Origin: Aminobacter carboxidus
GTDB lineage: Bacteria; Pseudomonadota; Alphaproteobacteria; Rhizobiales; Rhizobiaceae
Length of the DNA stretch: 64,000 bases
NCBI RefSeq assembly: GCF_014863355.1
Contig: NZ_JACZEP010000014.1
Span: forward strand, 1 to 64,000
Reading direction: 5' to 3'
The position numbers and the translations under genes were made by a program. Below, in pieces: positions 42,110-50,708 of this stretch (positions are counted from its first letter, which is position 1; the number at the start of each line of letters is the position of its first letter). The notes beneath the pieces are model-generated. The model was not told where the DNA came from and did no database searches. It worked only from the letters and a program-made list of their open reading frames with translations.

Positions 42110-42922
42110 TCAGATCGCCTTTGCCGGCCAGTTGTGGGTTTCCGACCTGGCGTAGCGGCACCAACCATACAACGCGTCGTAGATCGCCATACCCTTTTCC
42201 AGCTGCGCGAGGTCATCGTCCTCGATCGCCGACAGGCCCAGAGATATAGCAAGCAGACCGGCTGCTTGCGGCTCCAGGTCGAGCTGGGCCGTGTCGGCAC
42301 CGCGCACGATGCGGGCAAGATGCAGCAGCGCAGGATCGCTCAGCCCGAACTCCGAAATCAGCGTGTCGAAAGTGCATTCATCGCCGCGATGCGAATAGTG
42401 CACGTCCTTGATATCATAGGGTATGGCGCCGATCTCGTCAGCGACGTCCTTGACCCATTCGGCCGAGACGAAATGGAAGACCGCTAGCGGATCGATGAAA
42501 CGCCGGATCAGCCAGGGACAGGCGATGCGGTCGATCTTGGGTCGCGACCGTGTCACCCAAACGCTTGATACCGGCAAGCCTGGTTCAAGTCCCGGCGCCT
42601 TGCGGGCAACGACCAGCCCGCCGGCGGCAATCCACGCATCGATGCCACCTTCGAGCATCGAGACGTTTGCCCCCTCGGTAGCCAGAAGCGCTGCGGCGAT
42701 CTCGCTGACATTGTGGCCGTGGGCGCAGTAGACGACGAGCTGGCGGGCGGCGGGCAATTGCCGCAGCCATTCGGCCGACTTCATGTGATCGCGCCACACA
42801 GCACCTGCAATGCGCGTCGGCGCCGCCGCGAAGGCTGCCGCCCTGCGAACATCGACGATCAGCGGGCACCTGTCGGTACCGAGAAGCGGGATCAGTTGTT
42901 GGGGTGTGATCATCCTGGGCAT
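42110..42922 (-). CDS. chrB: Chromate resistance protein ChrB with N-terminal rhodanese domain
   Basis: 270-aa protein. Residues about 1-100 are a rhodanese domain with active-site loop CAHGHN (Cys66, in VVYCAHGHNVSEIA), and residues about 120-270 are the ChrB C-terminal domain (VTRSRPKIDRIACPWLIRRF, GDECTFDTLISEFGL). ChrB domains act as chromate-responsive regulators or reductase-like factors. GGAGGAAAACC precedes the ATG at 42922. Upstream partner of chrA; the rhodanese may handle sulfur shared with sulfate metabolism, since chromate mimics sulfate. Confidence 0.9.
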   Translation of the reverse strand: MPRMITPQQLIPLLGTDRCPLIVDVRRAAAFAAAPTRIAGAVWRDHMKSAEWLRQLPAARQLVVYCAHGHNVSEIAAALLATEGANVSMLEGGIDAWIAAGGLVVARKAPGLEPGLPVSSVWVTRSRPKIDRIACPWLIRRFIDPLAVFHFVSAEWVKDVADEIGAIPYDIKDVHYSHRGDECTFDTLISEFGLSDPALLHLARIVRGADTAQLDLEPQAAGLLAISLGLSAIEDDDLAQLEKGMAIYDALYGWCRYARSETHNWPAKAI

Positions 42923-43032
42923 GGTTTTCCTCCGCATACCAAGCGAAGGCGGAACTTGGGCCACCGGGCCTCACGGGGAGTCCACCATGCCCCCGGTATG
43001 TGAATTCTATTTGAAAGCGGCCGCCGGTTCAA

Positions 43033-43797
43033 TCACCTGAGCACGCCATCGAGCGCCGGCAGGCCGATGATCGCCGCCGTCGCGATCAGCGCGTAGCAGA
43101 TGCGCCGAAAGGTCGCCTCGTTGGCGCGGCTGAACAGGTGTGAGCCGATGTACAGGCCGATCGCGAAGGTCGGCCCTATGGTCAGCGACAGCCCCACCGT
43201 CTCCCAGGTCAGCAATCCGGCGACGAGGTAGCTCGAAATCGACAGCACGCTCGATATGGCGAAATAGAGCACGATGTTGGCCCGTACCGTCAGCGGCGGG
43301 ATCGCCCCGCCGAGCCAGTAGGCGACGACGGGCGGCCCGCCGACCTGGGCGGCACCCGAAAACAGCCCCGAGGTCACGCCTACAGCGGCTGTCAGGCTGG
43401 CATGCGGGCGGCCATGGTAGCGCCAGCCCGACATCAGCAGCGCAAGCAACCCAACGACAATGGCAACGATCGCCCAGCGGATCACCACGCCGTCGACATG
43501 GGTGAGCAGGTAGGTGCCCGTGGGCACGCCGACGGCGGCCCCGAGCGCCATTACGCCGACATTGGCGCGGTCGGCACCGCGCCACGCATTGGGAATGAGC
43601 CCCGGCGTCAGGACCAGGTCGACGATCAAAAGCAGCGGCACCGCAAGCTTGGCGCCGATCAGCGAGCTTGCCACCGGCACGAAGATCAACGCCCCACCGA
43701 AGCCCGAGAAGCCGCGCGCGCAGCCGGCAATGAATGCGGCCACGACAAGCACCACGATGGTGGCGGTCGGCAGATGGAGCGGGAGAAGATCTTGCAT
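43033..43797 (-). CDS. Sulfite exporter TauE/SafE family membrane protein
   Basis: 254-aa protein with about eight membrane segments. GFSGFGGALIFVPVASSLIG and the later SGLFSGAAQVGGPPVVAYWL are the paired glycine motifs of the TauE/SafE (DUF81) family, which export sulfite or sulfonate-derived anions. Start at ATG 43797, with AGGA about 15 bp upstream, is the first that gives family length; the upstream in-frame part is Arg/Pro-rich and implausible. It lies 110 bp upstream of chrB on the same strand, so it may belong to the same oxyanion module. Confidence 0.83.
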   Translation of the reverse strand: MQDLLPLHLPTATIVVLVVAAFIAGCARGFSGFGGALIFVPVASSLIGAKLAVPLLLIVDLVLTPGLIPNAWRGADRANVGVMALGAAVGVPTGTYLLTHVDGVVIRWAIVAIVVGLLALLMSGWRYHGRPHASLTAAVGVTSGLFSGAAQVGGPPVVAYWLGGAIPPLTVRANIVLYFAISSVLSISSYLVAGLLTWETVGLSLTIGPTFAIGLYIGSHLFSRANEATFRRICYALIATAAIIGLPALDGVLR

Positions 43798-44066
43798 GGG
43801 TAAGTCGGCAGGTCCTGGCTGTTTCAGCCCGGCGTGATACAGGCATAGCGGCACATATGCGAGCAGCCACGGCGCCGCCAACGGGGGACCAGCCCCAAAG
43901 ACCCCGGCGGTTGCACTTTTTGCCACCTTCGGATATAGAGCCGCCACCCGCGTAGACACCCTTGGAGGCAACGCGGCGGAAGGCCGCCTCACCCGGCGGC
44001 TTTCGACGTTTACGGATCAGGCTTCATGCCCGCCGTAGGCGCTCCATATAACCGAAAGGAAATGCC

Positions 44067-44678
44067 ATGAGCGAAACATACGAGCTCAAGGCCGAAGCAC
44101 GCGAACTGGTCGGTAAGGGGTCCGCCCGTGAAGTTCGTCGCAACGGTAAAGTGCCTGCAGTTATTTACGGCGACAAGCAGCCTCCCCTGGCCATCGCCCT
44201 GTCCTACAAGGACATCTTCTACAAGATCCATGGCGGCGGCTTCCTGACCACCGTGGCGACGATCGAAGTCGACGGCAAGAAGATCAAGGTTCTGCCGAAG
44301 GACTACCAGCTCGATCCGGTCCGTGACTTCCCGATGCACGTCGACTTCCTGCGCGTTGGCGCCAACACCGAAGTCAACGTCCAGGTTCCGGTTCACTTCA
44401 TTAATGAAGAGAAGTCGCCCGGCATCAAGCGCGGCGGCACGCTGAACATCGTTCGTCACGAAGTCGAGTTCCACTGCCCGGCCAACGCGATCCCCGAGTT
44501 CATCACCGTCGATCTCGACGGCACCGACATCGGCGATTCGATCCACATCTCCGCCGTCAAGCTGCCGAAGGGCGTGAAGCCTGTCATCTCCGACCGCGAT
44601 TTCACCATCGCAACGATCGCCGGCACCTCGGCATCGAAGTCGGAAGAAGGCGCAACCGAGGCTGCCTCCGAGGCATAA
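44067..44678 (+). CDS. rplY: 50S ribosomal protein bL25, Ctc form
   Basis: 203-aa ribosomal protein of the large subunit, binding 5S rRNA. N-terminal L25 domain ([33 protein letters not shown]) plus the C-terminal beta domain of the Ctc/TL5 form ([40 protein letters not shown]). The acidic tail is normal. AAAGGAAATGCC precedes the ATG. It is 27 bp upstream of pth, the conserved rplY-pth pair. Confidence 0.96.
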   Translation: MSETYELKAEARELVGKGSAREVRRNGKVPAVIYGDKQPPLAIALSYKDIFYKIHGGGFLTTVATIEVDGKKIKVLPKDYQLDPVRDFPMHVDFLRVGANTEVNVQVPVHFINEEKSPGIKRGGTLNIVRHEVEFHCPANAIPEFITVDLDGTDIGDSIHISAVKLPKGVKPVISDRDFTIATIAGTSASKSEEGATEAASEA

Positions 44679-44705
44679 TCGGCGCATACCCGGAGAACCC
44701 CGAAC

Positions 44706-45443
44706 ATGCTGCTCTTTGCAGGTCTCGGCAATCCGGGTACGCAATACCAGAACAACCGGCACAATGTCGGCTACATGGCGGCGGACGCAATTGCCCGCCG
44801 CCATTCGTTTTCGCCCTGGACGAAGAAGTTCAAGGGTTTGATCGCTGAAGGCAACATCGGCGGCGAAAAGGTCATCCTTCTCAAGCCGCAGACCTTCATG
44901 AACCTGTCCGGCCAGTCGGTCGGCGAAGCCCTGCGCTTCTACAAGCTCGAACCCTCGGACGTGACCGTCTTCTACGACGAGCTCGACCTCGTCGCCGGCA
45001 AGGTGCGGGTCAAGATCGGCGGTGGCGCCGGCGGTCACAACGGCATCCGCTCGATCGACCAGCACATTCCCAAGGATTATCGCCGCGTCCGCATCGGCAT
45101 CGGCCATCCCGGCGTCAAGGAAATGGTGCACGGCCATGTGCTCGGCGACTTCGCCAAGGCCGACAAGGAATGGCTTGAGGCGCTGCTCGACCTCATTGCC
45201 GACAGTTCCGATCTGCTGACCAAGGGTGACGACAACGGCTTCATGAACAAGGTCACTGTCGGCCTCCGCGACAAACTTCAGCCGACGGGCGCAAATGACA
45301 CCCCTCCGCCGAAGGTTGCCAAGCCGCAGGCGCCGAAGGCCCAGAGCCACATCCGCCAGGCCCGCCCGAACCAACCTGCAATCAAGGTTCCCGAAACCGG
45401 CCCGATGGCCGCGATGCTGAAGAAGCTGCTCGGCAAGGACTGA
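44706..45443 (+). CDS. pth: Peptidyl-tRNA hydrolase
   Basis: 245-aa enzyme that releases peptides from prematurely dropped peptidyl-tRNA. Conserved: [20 protein letters not shown] with Asn and catalytic His22-type residue in [21 protein letters not shown], and [14 protein letters not shown]. It has a C-terminal extension of about 50 residues, rich in Lys, Pro and Ala, as common in Hyphomicrobiales. GGAGAACCCCGAAC precedes the ATG. Coupled to rplY. Confidence 0.95.
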   Translation: MLLFAGLGNPGTQYQNNRHNVGYMAADAIARRHSFSPWTKKFKGLIAEGNIGGEKVILLKPQTFMNLSGQSVGEALRFYKLEPSDVTVFYDELDLVAGKVRVKIGGGAGGHNGIRSIDQHIPKDYRRVRIGIGHPGVKEMVHGHVLGDFAKADKEWLEALLDLIADSSDLLTKGDDNGFMNKVTVGLRDKLQPTGANDTPPPKVAKPQAPKAQSHIRQARPNQPAIKVPETGPMAAMLKKLLGKD

Positions 45444-45534
45444 ACGACCCCGCACAGACTTTCGCCTCGATCCATGCGATAAGGGCGCGCAATGCCCCCC
45501 GCAGTCCGACGCAACCGTCCGGCGAGGTGTCACC

Positions 45535-45942
45535 ATGCAAACCAAAACCGCATCCTGCTCCTGCGGGCAGCTGAGCATCGAGGTCAACGGCGCACCACTG
45601 GGCGTCGGCATCTGCCACTGCCTCGCCTGCCAGCGCCGCACCGGCAGCGTCTTTGCCGCCCTCGCTGCCTTCGCCCCGCCCTATGCGGTCACGGGTAAGG
45701 CAACCGAATATCTGGGCGTCGGCGACAGGGGCTCGCGCTACACTTTCAGGTTCTGCACGGTCTGCGGCACCAACCTGTTCCACACCGAAGTCGGCGCTGA
45801 GCGCGCGTTCGTGGCAATGGCGGTCGGCGCATTCGCCGATCCGCAGTTTCCGCCTCCCGAGGACTCCGTCTACGACTGCCGCCGCCATTCATGGGTCCTC
45901 CTGCCTCCGGGTACCAAGGCCTACGACAAGGATCCGGACTGA
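45535..45942 (+). CDS. GFA-family protein (CENP-V/GFA zinc fold)
   Basis: 135-aa protein. Zinc ligands lie in ASCSCGQLSIEV, GICHCLACQRRTGSV and FRFCTVCGTNLFHT, the standard order of the short GFA group. The C-terminal DCRRHSWVLLP tail is typical. GAGGTGTCACC precedes the ATG. It lacks the catalytic length of gfa at 9046, so glutathione-dependent formaldehyde activity should not be assumed. It is 101 bp upstream of a DHFR-like gene on the same strand. Confidence 0.83.
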   Translation: MQTKTASCSCGQLSIEVNGAPLGVGICHCLACQRRTGSVFAALAAFAPPYAVTGKATEYLGVGDRGSRYTFRFCTVCGTNLFHTEVGAERAFVAMAVGAFADPQFPPPEDSVYDCRRHSWVLLPPGTKAYDKDPD

Positions 45943-46043
45943 CAAGCGCCATCCAATGCCTTGTGCGCCCGGTGAAGGCTCCTGACATAAGCCCGACAGG
46001 CCTCATGGTAGGAAACACTCTGTGGCAACAAGGAACGGTTTCG

Positions 46044-46586
46044 ATGGTCGCTTCGCGCATTGACGACGTCATCTACATGTTTGCGATGTCGCTTGACGGC
46101 TTCATTGCCCGCGAGGACGGCGCGTTTGACTGGCTCGACAACTTTCCACCTGACGACGACTACGATTTTTCCGCGTTCATGGCGTCGCTGAGCGGCATCG
46201 TCATGGGCCGCGCAACTTATGATGTCGTCAGCCGCGAACCGGAATGGGCGTACGCCCACTACCCTTGCCTGGTTGCCACCTCACGTCCTCTCGAGGACCT
46301 GCCCGAAAACGCCGAAGCCATGGCTGGCACGCCAGCCGAAATGCTTGCCAATCTTCGCGCGCGAGGCGCCACCGGCCGCATCTGGCTGCTTGGCGGCGGC
46401 GACCTGGCCCGCCAGTTCATGGATGCCGGCCTGCTCGACACAATCGAGATCGGCACCATCCCCCTCATCCTCGGCTCGGGCTTGCAGGCTTTCGGCGGCA
46501 AACAGGCAGATCGCTGGCTCGAACTCGCCTTTGCCAAGCCGTTGGCCAACGGTGCAGTGCATATGCAGTACCGCGTGCGACGCTGA
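46044..46586 (+). CDS. Dihydrofolate reductase-like (RibD C-terminal domain) protein
   Basis: 180-aa DHFR-fold reductase. VIYMFAMSLDGFIAREDGAF opens the fold, IVMGRATYDVVSREPEW is the GR.TYE element, IWLLGGGDLARQFMDAGLLD the dinucleotide-binding region and LILGSGLQAFGG the C-terminal loop. AAGGAAC lies 9 bp before the ATG; a longer in-frame start would overlap the GFA gene. Second of three such genes in the window. Substrate unknown. Confidence 0.85.
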   Translation: MVASRIDDVIYMFAMSLDGFIAREDGAFDWLDNFPPDDDYDFSAFMASLSGIVMGRATYDVVSREPEWAYAHYPCLVATSRPLEDLPENAEAMAGTPAEMLANLRARGATGRIWLLGGGDLARQFMDAGLLDTIEIGTIPLILGSGLQAFGGKQADRWLELAFAKPLANGAVHMQYRVRR

Positions 46587-46660
46587 AAGACTTGACGATC
46601 TTAGGCCCTATCGCCCATAGCCCTGAGCAAATTCCGATTTCCCGATAGGACCAGAAGACC

Positions 46661-47764
46661 ATGGGTTTCAAATGCGGCATCGTCGGCCTGCCCAACGTTG
46701 GCAAATCGACGCTTTTCAACGCGCTGACGCGCACCGCCGCCGCACAGGCGGCGAACTATCCGTTCTGCACCATCGAGCCGAACACCGGCGAGGTCGCGGT
46801 GCCGGATCCGCGTCTCAAGCAGTTGGCCAACATCGCCAAGTCGAAGGAGATCATCCCGACCCGCATCTCCTTCGTCGACATTGCCGGCCTGGTGCGCGGC
46901 GCCTCGAAAGGTGAAGGCCTGGGCAACCAGTTCCTCGCCAACATCCGCGAGGTCGACGCCATCGTGCATGTGCTGCGCTGCTTCGAAGACGACGACATCA
47001 CCCATGTCGAAGGCCGCATCGACCCCGTCGCCGACGCCGAGACGGTCGAGACCGAACTGATGCTCGCCGATCTCGAAAGCCTCGAGCGTCGCATCGTGCA
47101 GTTCCGCAAGCGCGCCGCCAGCAAGGACAAGGAAGCGACAACCGTCCTGCCGATGATGGAGCAGGCGCTCGCTTTGTTGCAGGACGGCAAGCCGGCGCGC
47201 CTGCTGCTCAAGGGCATATCAGCCGAAGACCTCGAAATCCTGCAGGGCCTGAACCTTTTGACCTCGCATCCGGTGCTCTATGTCTGCAACGTCGCCGAAA
47301 GCGACGCTGCGACCGGCAACGAACACACCCAGGCCGTCCAGAAGATGGCCGAGGCGCAAGGTGCCGGCGTGGTCGTCATCTCGGCTGCGATCGAAGCCGA
47401 AGTGGCGCAACTCCCCGACGAGGAAGCCCAGGAATTCCTCGCCGATCTCGGCCTCGACGAGCCGGGCCTCGATAAGCTGATCCGCGCCGGCTACGAGCTG
47501 CTGCACCTGATCACCTATTTCACCGTCGGCCCCAAGGAAACGCGCGCCTGGACCGTGCACAAGGGCGCCAAGGCGCCGCAGGCGGCCGGTGTCATCCACA
47601 CCGACTTCGAACGCGGCTTCATCCGCGCCCAGACCATCGCCTTCAACGACTTCGTCACGCTTGGCGGCGAAGTCCCGGCCAAGGAAGCCGGCAAGGCGCG
47701 CGACGAAGGCAAGGAATATGTCGTCCAGGACGGCGACGTGATGCTGTTCAAGTTCAACACCTGA
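46661..47764 (+). CDS. ychF: Redox-responsive ribosome-binding ATPase YchF
   Basis: 367-aa Obg-related P-loop protein. GIVGLPNVGKSTLFNALT (Walker A), FVDIAGLVRGASKGEGLGNQ (switch II), a coiled coil around residues 125-165 and the C-terminal TGS domain (WTVHKGAKAPQAAGVIHTDF). The NxxE-type G4 difference makes YchF an ATPase rather than a GTPase. It binds ribosomes and acts in stress and translation control. Followed by a strong terminator. Confidence 0.95.
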   Translation: MGFKCGIVGLPNVGKSTLFNALTRTAAAQAANYPFCTIEPNTGEVAVPDPRLKQLANIAKSKEIIPTRISFVDIAGLVRGASKGEGLGNQFLANIREVDAIVHVLRCFEDDDITHVEGRIDPVADAETVETELMLADLESLERRIVQFRKRAASKDKEATTVLPMMEQALALLQDGKPARLLLKGISAEDLEILQGLNLLTSHPVLYVCNVAESDAATGNEHTQAVQKMAEAQGAGVVVISAAIEAEVAQLPDEEAQEFLADLGLDEPGLDKLIRAGYELLHLITYFTVGPKETRAWTVHKGAKAPQAAGVIHTDFERGFIRAQTIAFNDFVTLGGEVPAKEAGKARDEGKEYVVQDGDVMLFKFNT

Positions 47765-47790
47765 TCACCTGGCCGTCGCGTCCGCATACG

Positions 47791-47820
47791 AAAAGCCCCG
47801 CGTCGCGGGGCTTTTTCTTT
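47791..47820 (+). terminator. Intrinsic terminator of ychF
   Basis: AAAAGCCCCGC (47791-47801) pairs with GCGGGGCTTTT (47805-47815) around GTC, followed by TCTTT. Confidence 0.92.
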
Positions 47821-47879
47821 TGGCGCGGGCGATGAGCCAGTTGCACGTCCGGCTTTCGGTCTACGCGCATCCCGAGGAG

Positions 47880-47895
47880 TTAACCTTTTGCTAAC
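47880..47895 (+). promoter_or_regulatory. CtrA-like box TTAA-N7-CTAAC
   Basis: TTAACCTTTTGCTAAC fits the CtrA consensus TTAA-N7-TTAAC with one mismatch. It stands about 25-30 bp before the putative small RNA and not next to a protein gene start. Confidence 0.45.
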
Positions 47896-47910
47896 CAACC
47901 TTGGCTACGG

Positions 47911-48011
47911 TCGTCTGGAGATTTGCAGATCGTCTCCAGCTTTGACCACGGATGTACTGGCACTGGATGTTGAGACGCTAGAGAAAGGTCGGGGTCACCC
48001 CGGCCTTTTTT
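47911..48011 (+). ncRNA. Candidate small RNA with strong terminator
   Basis: Between ychF and the APH gene no ORF is supported, yet there is an ordered structure: hairpin 1, CTGGAGA/TCTCCAG (47915-47921, 47933-47939), a single-stranded stretch of about 44 nt, and an intrinsic terminator, an 11-bp stem around TCA (47984-47994, 47998-48008, one G-T pair) followed by TTTTT. The terminator of ychF is 170 bp upstream, so this second terminator serves its own transcript. The 5' end is a guess. A CtrA-like box lies just upstream. Confidence 0.5.
47984..48011 (+). terminator. Orphan intrinsic terminator (end of the candidate sRNA)
   Basis: AAAGGTCGGGG and CCCCGGCCTTT form a stem with a 3-nt loop followed by a T-run; no protein gene ends within 200 bp upstream on this strand. 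Confidence 0.88.
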
Positions 48012-48228
48012 GTTTTCGCACGGTCAGGACGGCGACGTCATGCGGCCAAATCCAGCACCTGGACCGGCTCGATACTCTGTTCACTTCAAGCACTGGCTGC
48101 GTCATCACGAAACGTAGACCGCCTGACCAGATTGTTCTCGACGGCCCACCTTCGAATACCTATCTGCGCCCCAAGCAAGAACAGCAGCGATGCTGCCCGG
48201 CGCAGCAAGCGTATCCTTGAGGGGACAG

Positions 48229-49023
48229 ATGACGCAGCACGCACATTTCGAGATCGATCTTCCCGCGTCGTTGTGTTTAGCGCTGGCCGGCTACGACTGG
48301 CAGCAGCAAACCATCGGCCATTCGGATGCGGGTGTGTTCAAGCTTGCCGCTGGCGGCAAACCGACGTTGTTTCTCAAGACCGAGGTGTCAGGCGACTTCG
48401 CCGAGCTGCCAGACGAGATCGTTCGGCTGCGCTGGCTGGGCAGCCAGGGCATCCCTTGCCCTGAAGTCATCGTCTACGAGACTCATGCCGGTCACAACTG
48501 GCTTTTGATGAGCGCGGTTGCCGGACGGGACCTCGTCTCGCAACAATCCGAGCCCGGCGAGGCCATCGCCATCATGGCCGAAGCGCTGCGGCGGCTGCAC
48601 GCCCTCGATATCGCCGCCTGCCCTTTCGACCACCGCCTTGGGCAACGTATCGCCGTGGCCAAAGCCCGCGCCGACGCCGGCGAGGTCGACGAAGACGATT
48701 TCGACGACGAACGGCTGGGTCAAACCGCGCAGCAGGTGTTTGAGCAGCTTGTGGCGCGGCGGCCGGTGTCCGAAACGCTGGTTGTCACGCATGGCGACGC
48801 CTCGATGCCGAACTTCATCGCCGATGGCGGCCGCTTCACCGGCTTCATCGACTGCAGCCGGCTTGGCGTCGCAGATCTCCACCAGGACCTGGCGCTTGCC
48901 TGCTGGAGCATCCAGTACAATCTTGGGGAAGAGTGGGTGGCCCCGTTCCTCGCGCTTTACGGCCTGCCCGAGGCGGATGCGAACAAGCTCTCCTACTACC
49001 AGTTGCTCGACGAATTCTTCTGA
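48229..49023 (+). CDS. APH(3')-type aminoglycoside phosphotransferase
   Basis: 264-aa kinase whose numbering coincides with APH(3')-IIa: Brenner motif VVTHGDASMPNF with H188, D190 (catalytic) and N195, and GFIDCSRLGVADLHQD with D208 (metal-binding). K50 (FLKTEVS) is the ATP lysine, and the protein ends in YYQLLDEFF as the family does. The reaction is ATP-dependent 3'-phosphorylation of kanamycin or neomycin-type drugs. ATG 48229 follows GAGGGGACAG. No mobile element is near, so it appears to be a resident chromosomal gene. Actual resistance is untested. Confidence 0.88.
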   Translation: MTQHAHFEIDLPASLCLALAGYDWQQQTIGHSDAGVFKLAAGGKPTLFLKTEVSGDFAELPDEIVRLRWLGSQGIPCPEVIVYETHAGHNWLLMSAVAGRDLVSQQSEPGEAIAIMAEALRRLHALDIAACPFDHRLGQRIAVAKARADAGEVDEDDFDDERLGQTAQQVFEQLVARRPVSETLVVTHGDASMPNFIADGGRFTGFIDCSRLGVADLHQDLALACWSIQYNLGEEWVAPFLALYGLPEADANKLSYYQLLDEFF

Positions 49024-49189
49024 GCGGCCGTCTGCCCAGCGCTACCTTGCCGATTTGCAACTTGACGTCACAGCCGCCCAGGTCTATCGCGCCTAGGCGC
49101 TGGCCCGGCCATTCGAGACCCCGCCGGCGCAATCCAGCAACCCCGCCCGCGTTCGGGCACGATATCAGCTCCAGTATGGGAGACCGGCG

Positions 49190-50164
49190 ATGATCAAGGC
49201 ATTCGTCGTGGAAAACGATCGTCTGCGCCTTGCAGACTCCATTTCGGCCGAAAAGGACAGCATTGTCTGGGCCGACCTGTTCAATCCGACCAAGCAGGAA
49301 GAGGCCGAGGTCGAGCAGTGGCTCGGCGTGGGCGTTCCGACACGCGAGGAGATGGAGGAGATCGAGATCTCGTCCCGCCTCTATGTCGAGGACAGCGCCT
49401 ACTTCATGACCGCCACCTTGCCCTCGCAGGCCGACAGCGACGACCCGGTGATGTCACCGGTGACATTTGTCCTGCGCCGCAACCTGCTGGTGACCATCCG
49501 CTATCATGAGCCGAAGGCATTCCTGGCGTTCCCGCTGCGCGCGGAAAAGGCGGCGATCGGCTGCACCTCGGGCGAAACGATCCTCGTCGGCCTGCTGGAG
49601 GCAATCGTCGACCGCCTCGCCGACGTGCTGGAACGCGTATCGCGCGACATCGAGCTGTTGTCGAAGGACATCTTCAACCCAACCGCGACCAAGGCATCGA
49701 AGCGTGACCGCGACTTCCAGCAGATCCTCAAGGACCTCGGCCGCAAGGAGTCGCTGACCTCCAACATCCGCGACAGCCTGACCTCGCTGCAGCGCCTGGC
49801 GGGCTTCCTCGCCAATGCGCTGGCCCAGGGCAAGAACGGCAAGGACGCAAAGGCACGGGTGAAGACGCTGTCGCGCGACGTGCTGTCGCTCACCGACCAC
49901 GCCTCGTTCCTGTCGCAGAAGATCACCTTTCTGCTCGATGCCACGCTCGGCATGATCAACATCGAGCAGAACGGCATCATCAAGATCGTCTCGGTCGCCG
50001 CCGTCGTCTTCCTGCCACCGACGTTGGTCGCCTCGATCTACGGCATGAACTTCGACCTGATGCCTGAGCTGAAATGGGACCTCGGCTATCCGGTGGCGCT
50101 CGGCCTGATGGTCGTCTCCGCCATCCTGCCGTTCTGGTGGTTCCGCCGCCGCGGCTGGCTCTGA
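49190..50164 (+). CDS. CorA-family magnesium/divalent cation transporter
   Basis: 324-aa CorA-type channel protein. A soluble alpha/beta N-domain and long helix (about residues 130-260) lead into two C-terminal membrane segments; the loop between them carries YGMNFDLMPEL, the selectivity GMN motif, and the first segment starts KIVSVAAVVFLPPTLVASI. The tail FRRRGWL is basic. GGGAGACCGGCG precedes the ATG. Could carry Mg, Co or Ni. Confidence 0.92.
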   Translation: MIKAFVVENDRLRLADSISAEKDSIVWADLFNPTKQEEAEVEQWLGVGVPTREEMEEIEISSRLYVEDSAYFMTATLPSQADSDDPVMSPVTFVLRRNLLVTIRYHEPKAFLAFPLRAEKAAIGCTSGETILVGLLEAIVDRLADVLERVSRDIELLSKDIFNPTATKASKRDRDFQQILKDLGRKESLTSNIRDSLTSLQRLAGFLANALAQGKNGKDAKARVKTLSRDVLSLTDHASFLSQKITFLLDATLGMINIEQNGIIKIVSVAAVVFLPPTLVASIYGMNFDLMPELKWDLGYPVALGLMVVSAILPFWWFRRRGWL

Positions 50165-50246
50165 GCCAACGATTGCCCGGCGACCGGCCTTGCGTGACCC
50201 GCGGGGCCGGTCCAAGGTTATCGTACAAGCTTGAACAGGATTGCCG

Positions 50247-50708
50247 ATGAGCACCAAGACATGGGCATTTGAGGATCTTGGCGAGGGCCTCGTCATCGAC
50301 CTCGGCACCAAGACCGTTCTGGCCCGGGAGATCATCGAATTCGCCTCGGAATTCGACGCCCAGCCCTTCCACCTCGATGAAGAGGCCGGCAAAGCGAGCA
50401 TTCTCGATGGGCTCTCGGCATCTGGCTGGCACACCTGCTCGATGTTCATGCGCATGCTGTGCGATGCCCTGCTGCTCGACTCGACCTCGCAAGGCGCGCC
50501 GGGCATCGACTACGCCAAGTGGAAAAAGCCGGTGCTGGCCGGCGACGTGCTGGGTGGCAAGCTGACCATCCTGTCCAGCCGCCCGTCGCGCTCCAAGCCT
50601 GGGCTCGGCTTCGTCAGCTGGCGCGCCGAACTGGCCAACCAGAAGGGTGAGCCCGTCTTCGAACTGGTCAACACCTGTATGTTCCTGACCCGCGAGGCCG
50701 CGTTATGA
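50247..50708 (+). CDS. MaoC-family dehydratase (hot-dog fold)
   Basis: 153-aa single hot-dog domain. EIIEFASEFDAQPFHLDEEA contains the catalytic Asp and His (hydratase-2 motif DxxPxHxD variant), and SGWHTCSMFMRML follows. ATG at 50247 follows AGGATTGCCG. It overlaps the next, similar gene by 4 bp. The pair may act as a heterodimer hydrating an enoyl-CoA, as split MaoC proteins do elsewhere; pathway unknown. Confidence 0.88.
   Translation: MSTKTWAFEDLGEGLVIDLGTKTVLAREIIEFASEFDAQPFHLDEEAGKASILDGLSASGWHTCSMFMRMLCDALLLDSTSQGAPGIDYAKWKKPVLAGDVLGGKLTILSSRPSRSKPGLGFVSWRAELANQKGEPVFELVNTCMFLTREAAL

Noticed and set aside
42582-42596. TGGTTCAAGTCCCGG, a tRNA T-loop-like sequence
   Set aside because: It lies inside chrB in a well-conserved coding frame, and no acceptor or anticodon stem is found around it.
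44010-45641. 543-codon minus-strand frame over rplY and pth
   Set aside because: Antisense to two certain genes; composition is that of a GC-rich shadow frame.
47888-48220. 110-codon frame between ychF and the APH gene
   Set aside because: Crosses a strong terminator, has no ribosome-binding site and no recognisable domain; the region fits a small RNA better.
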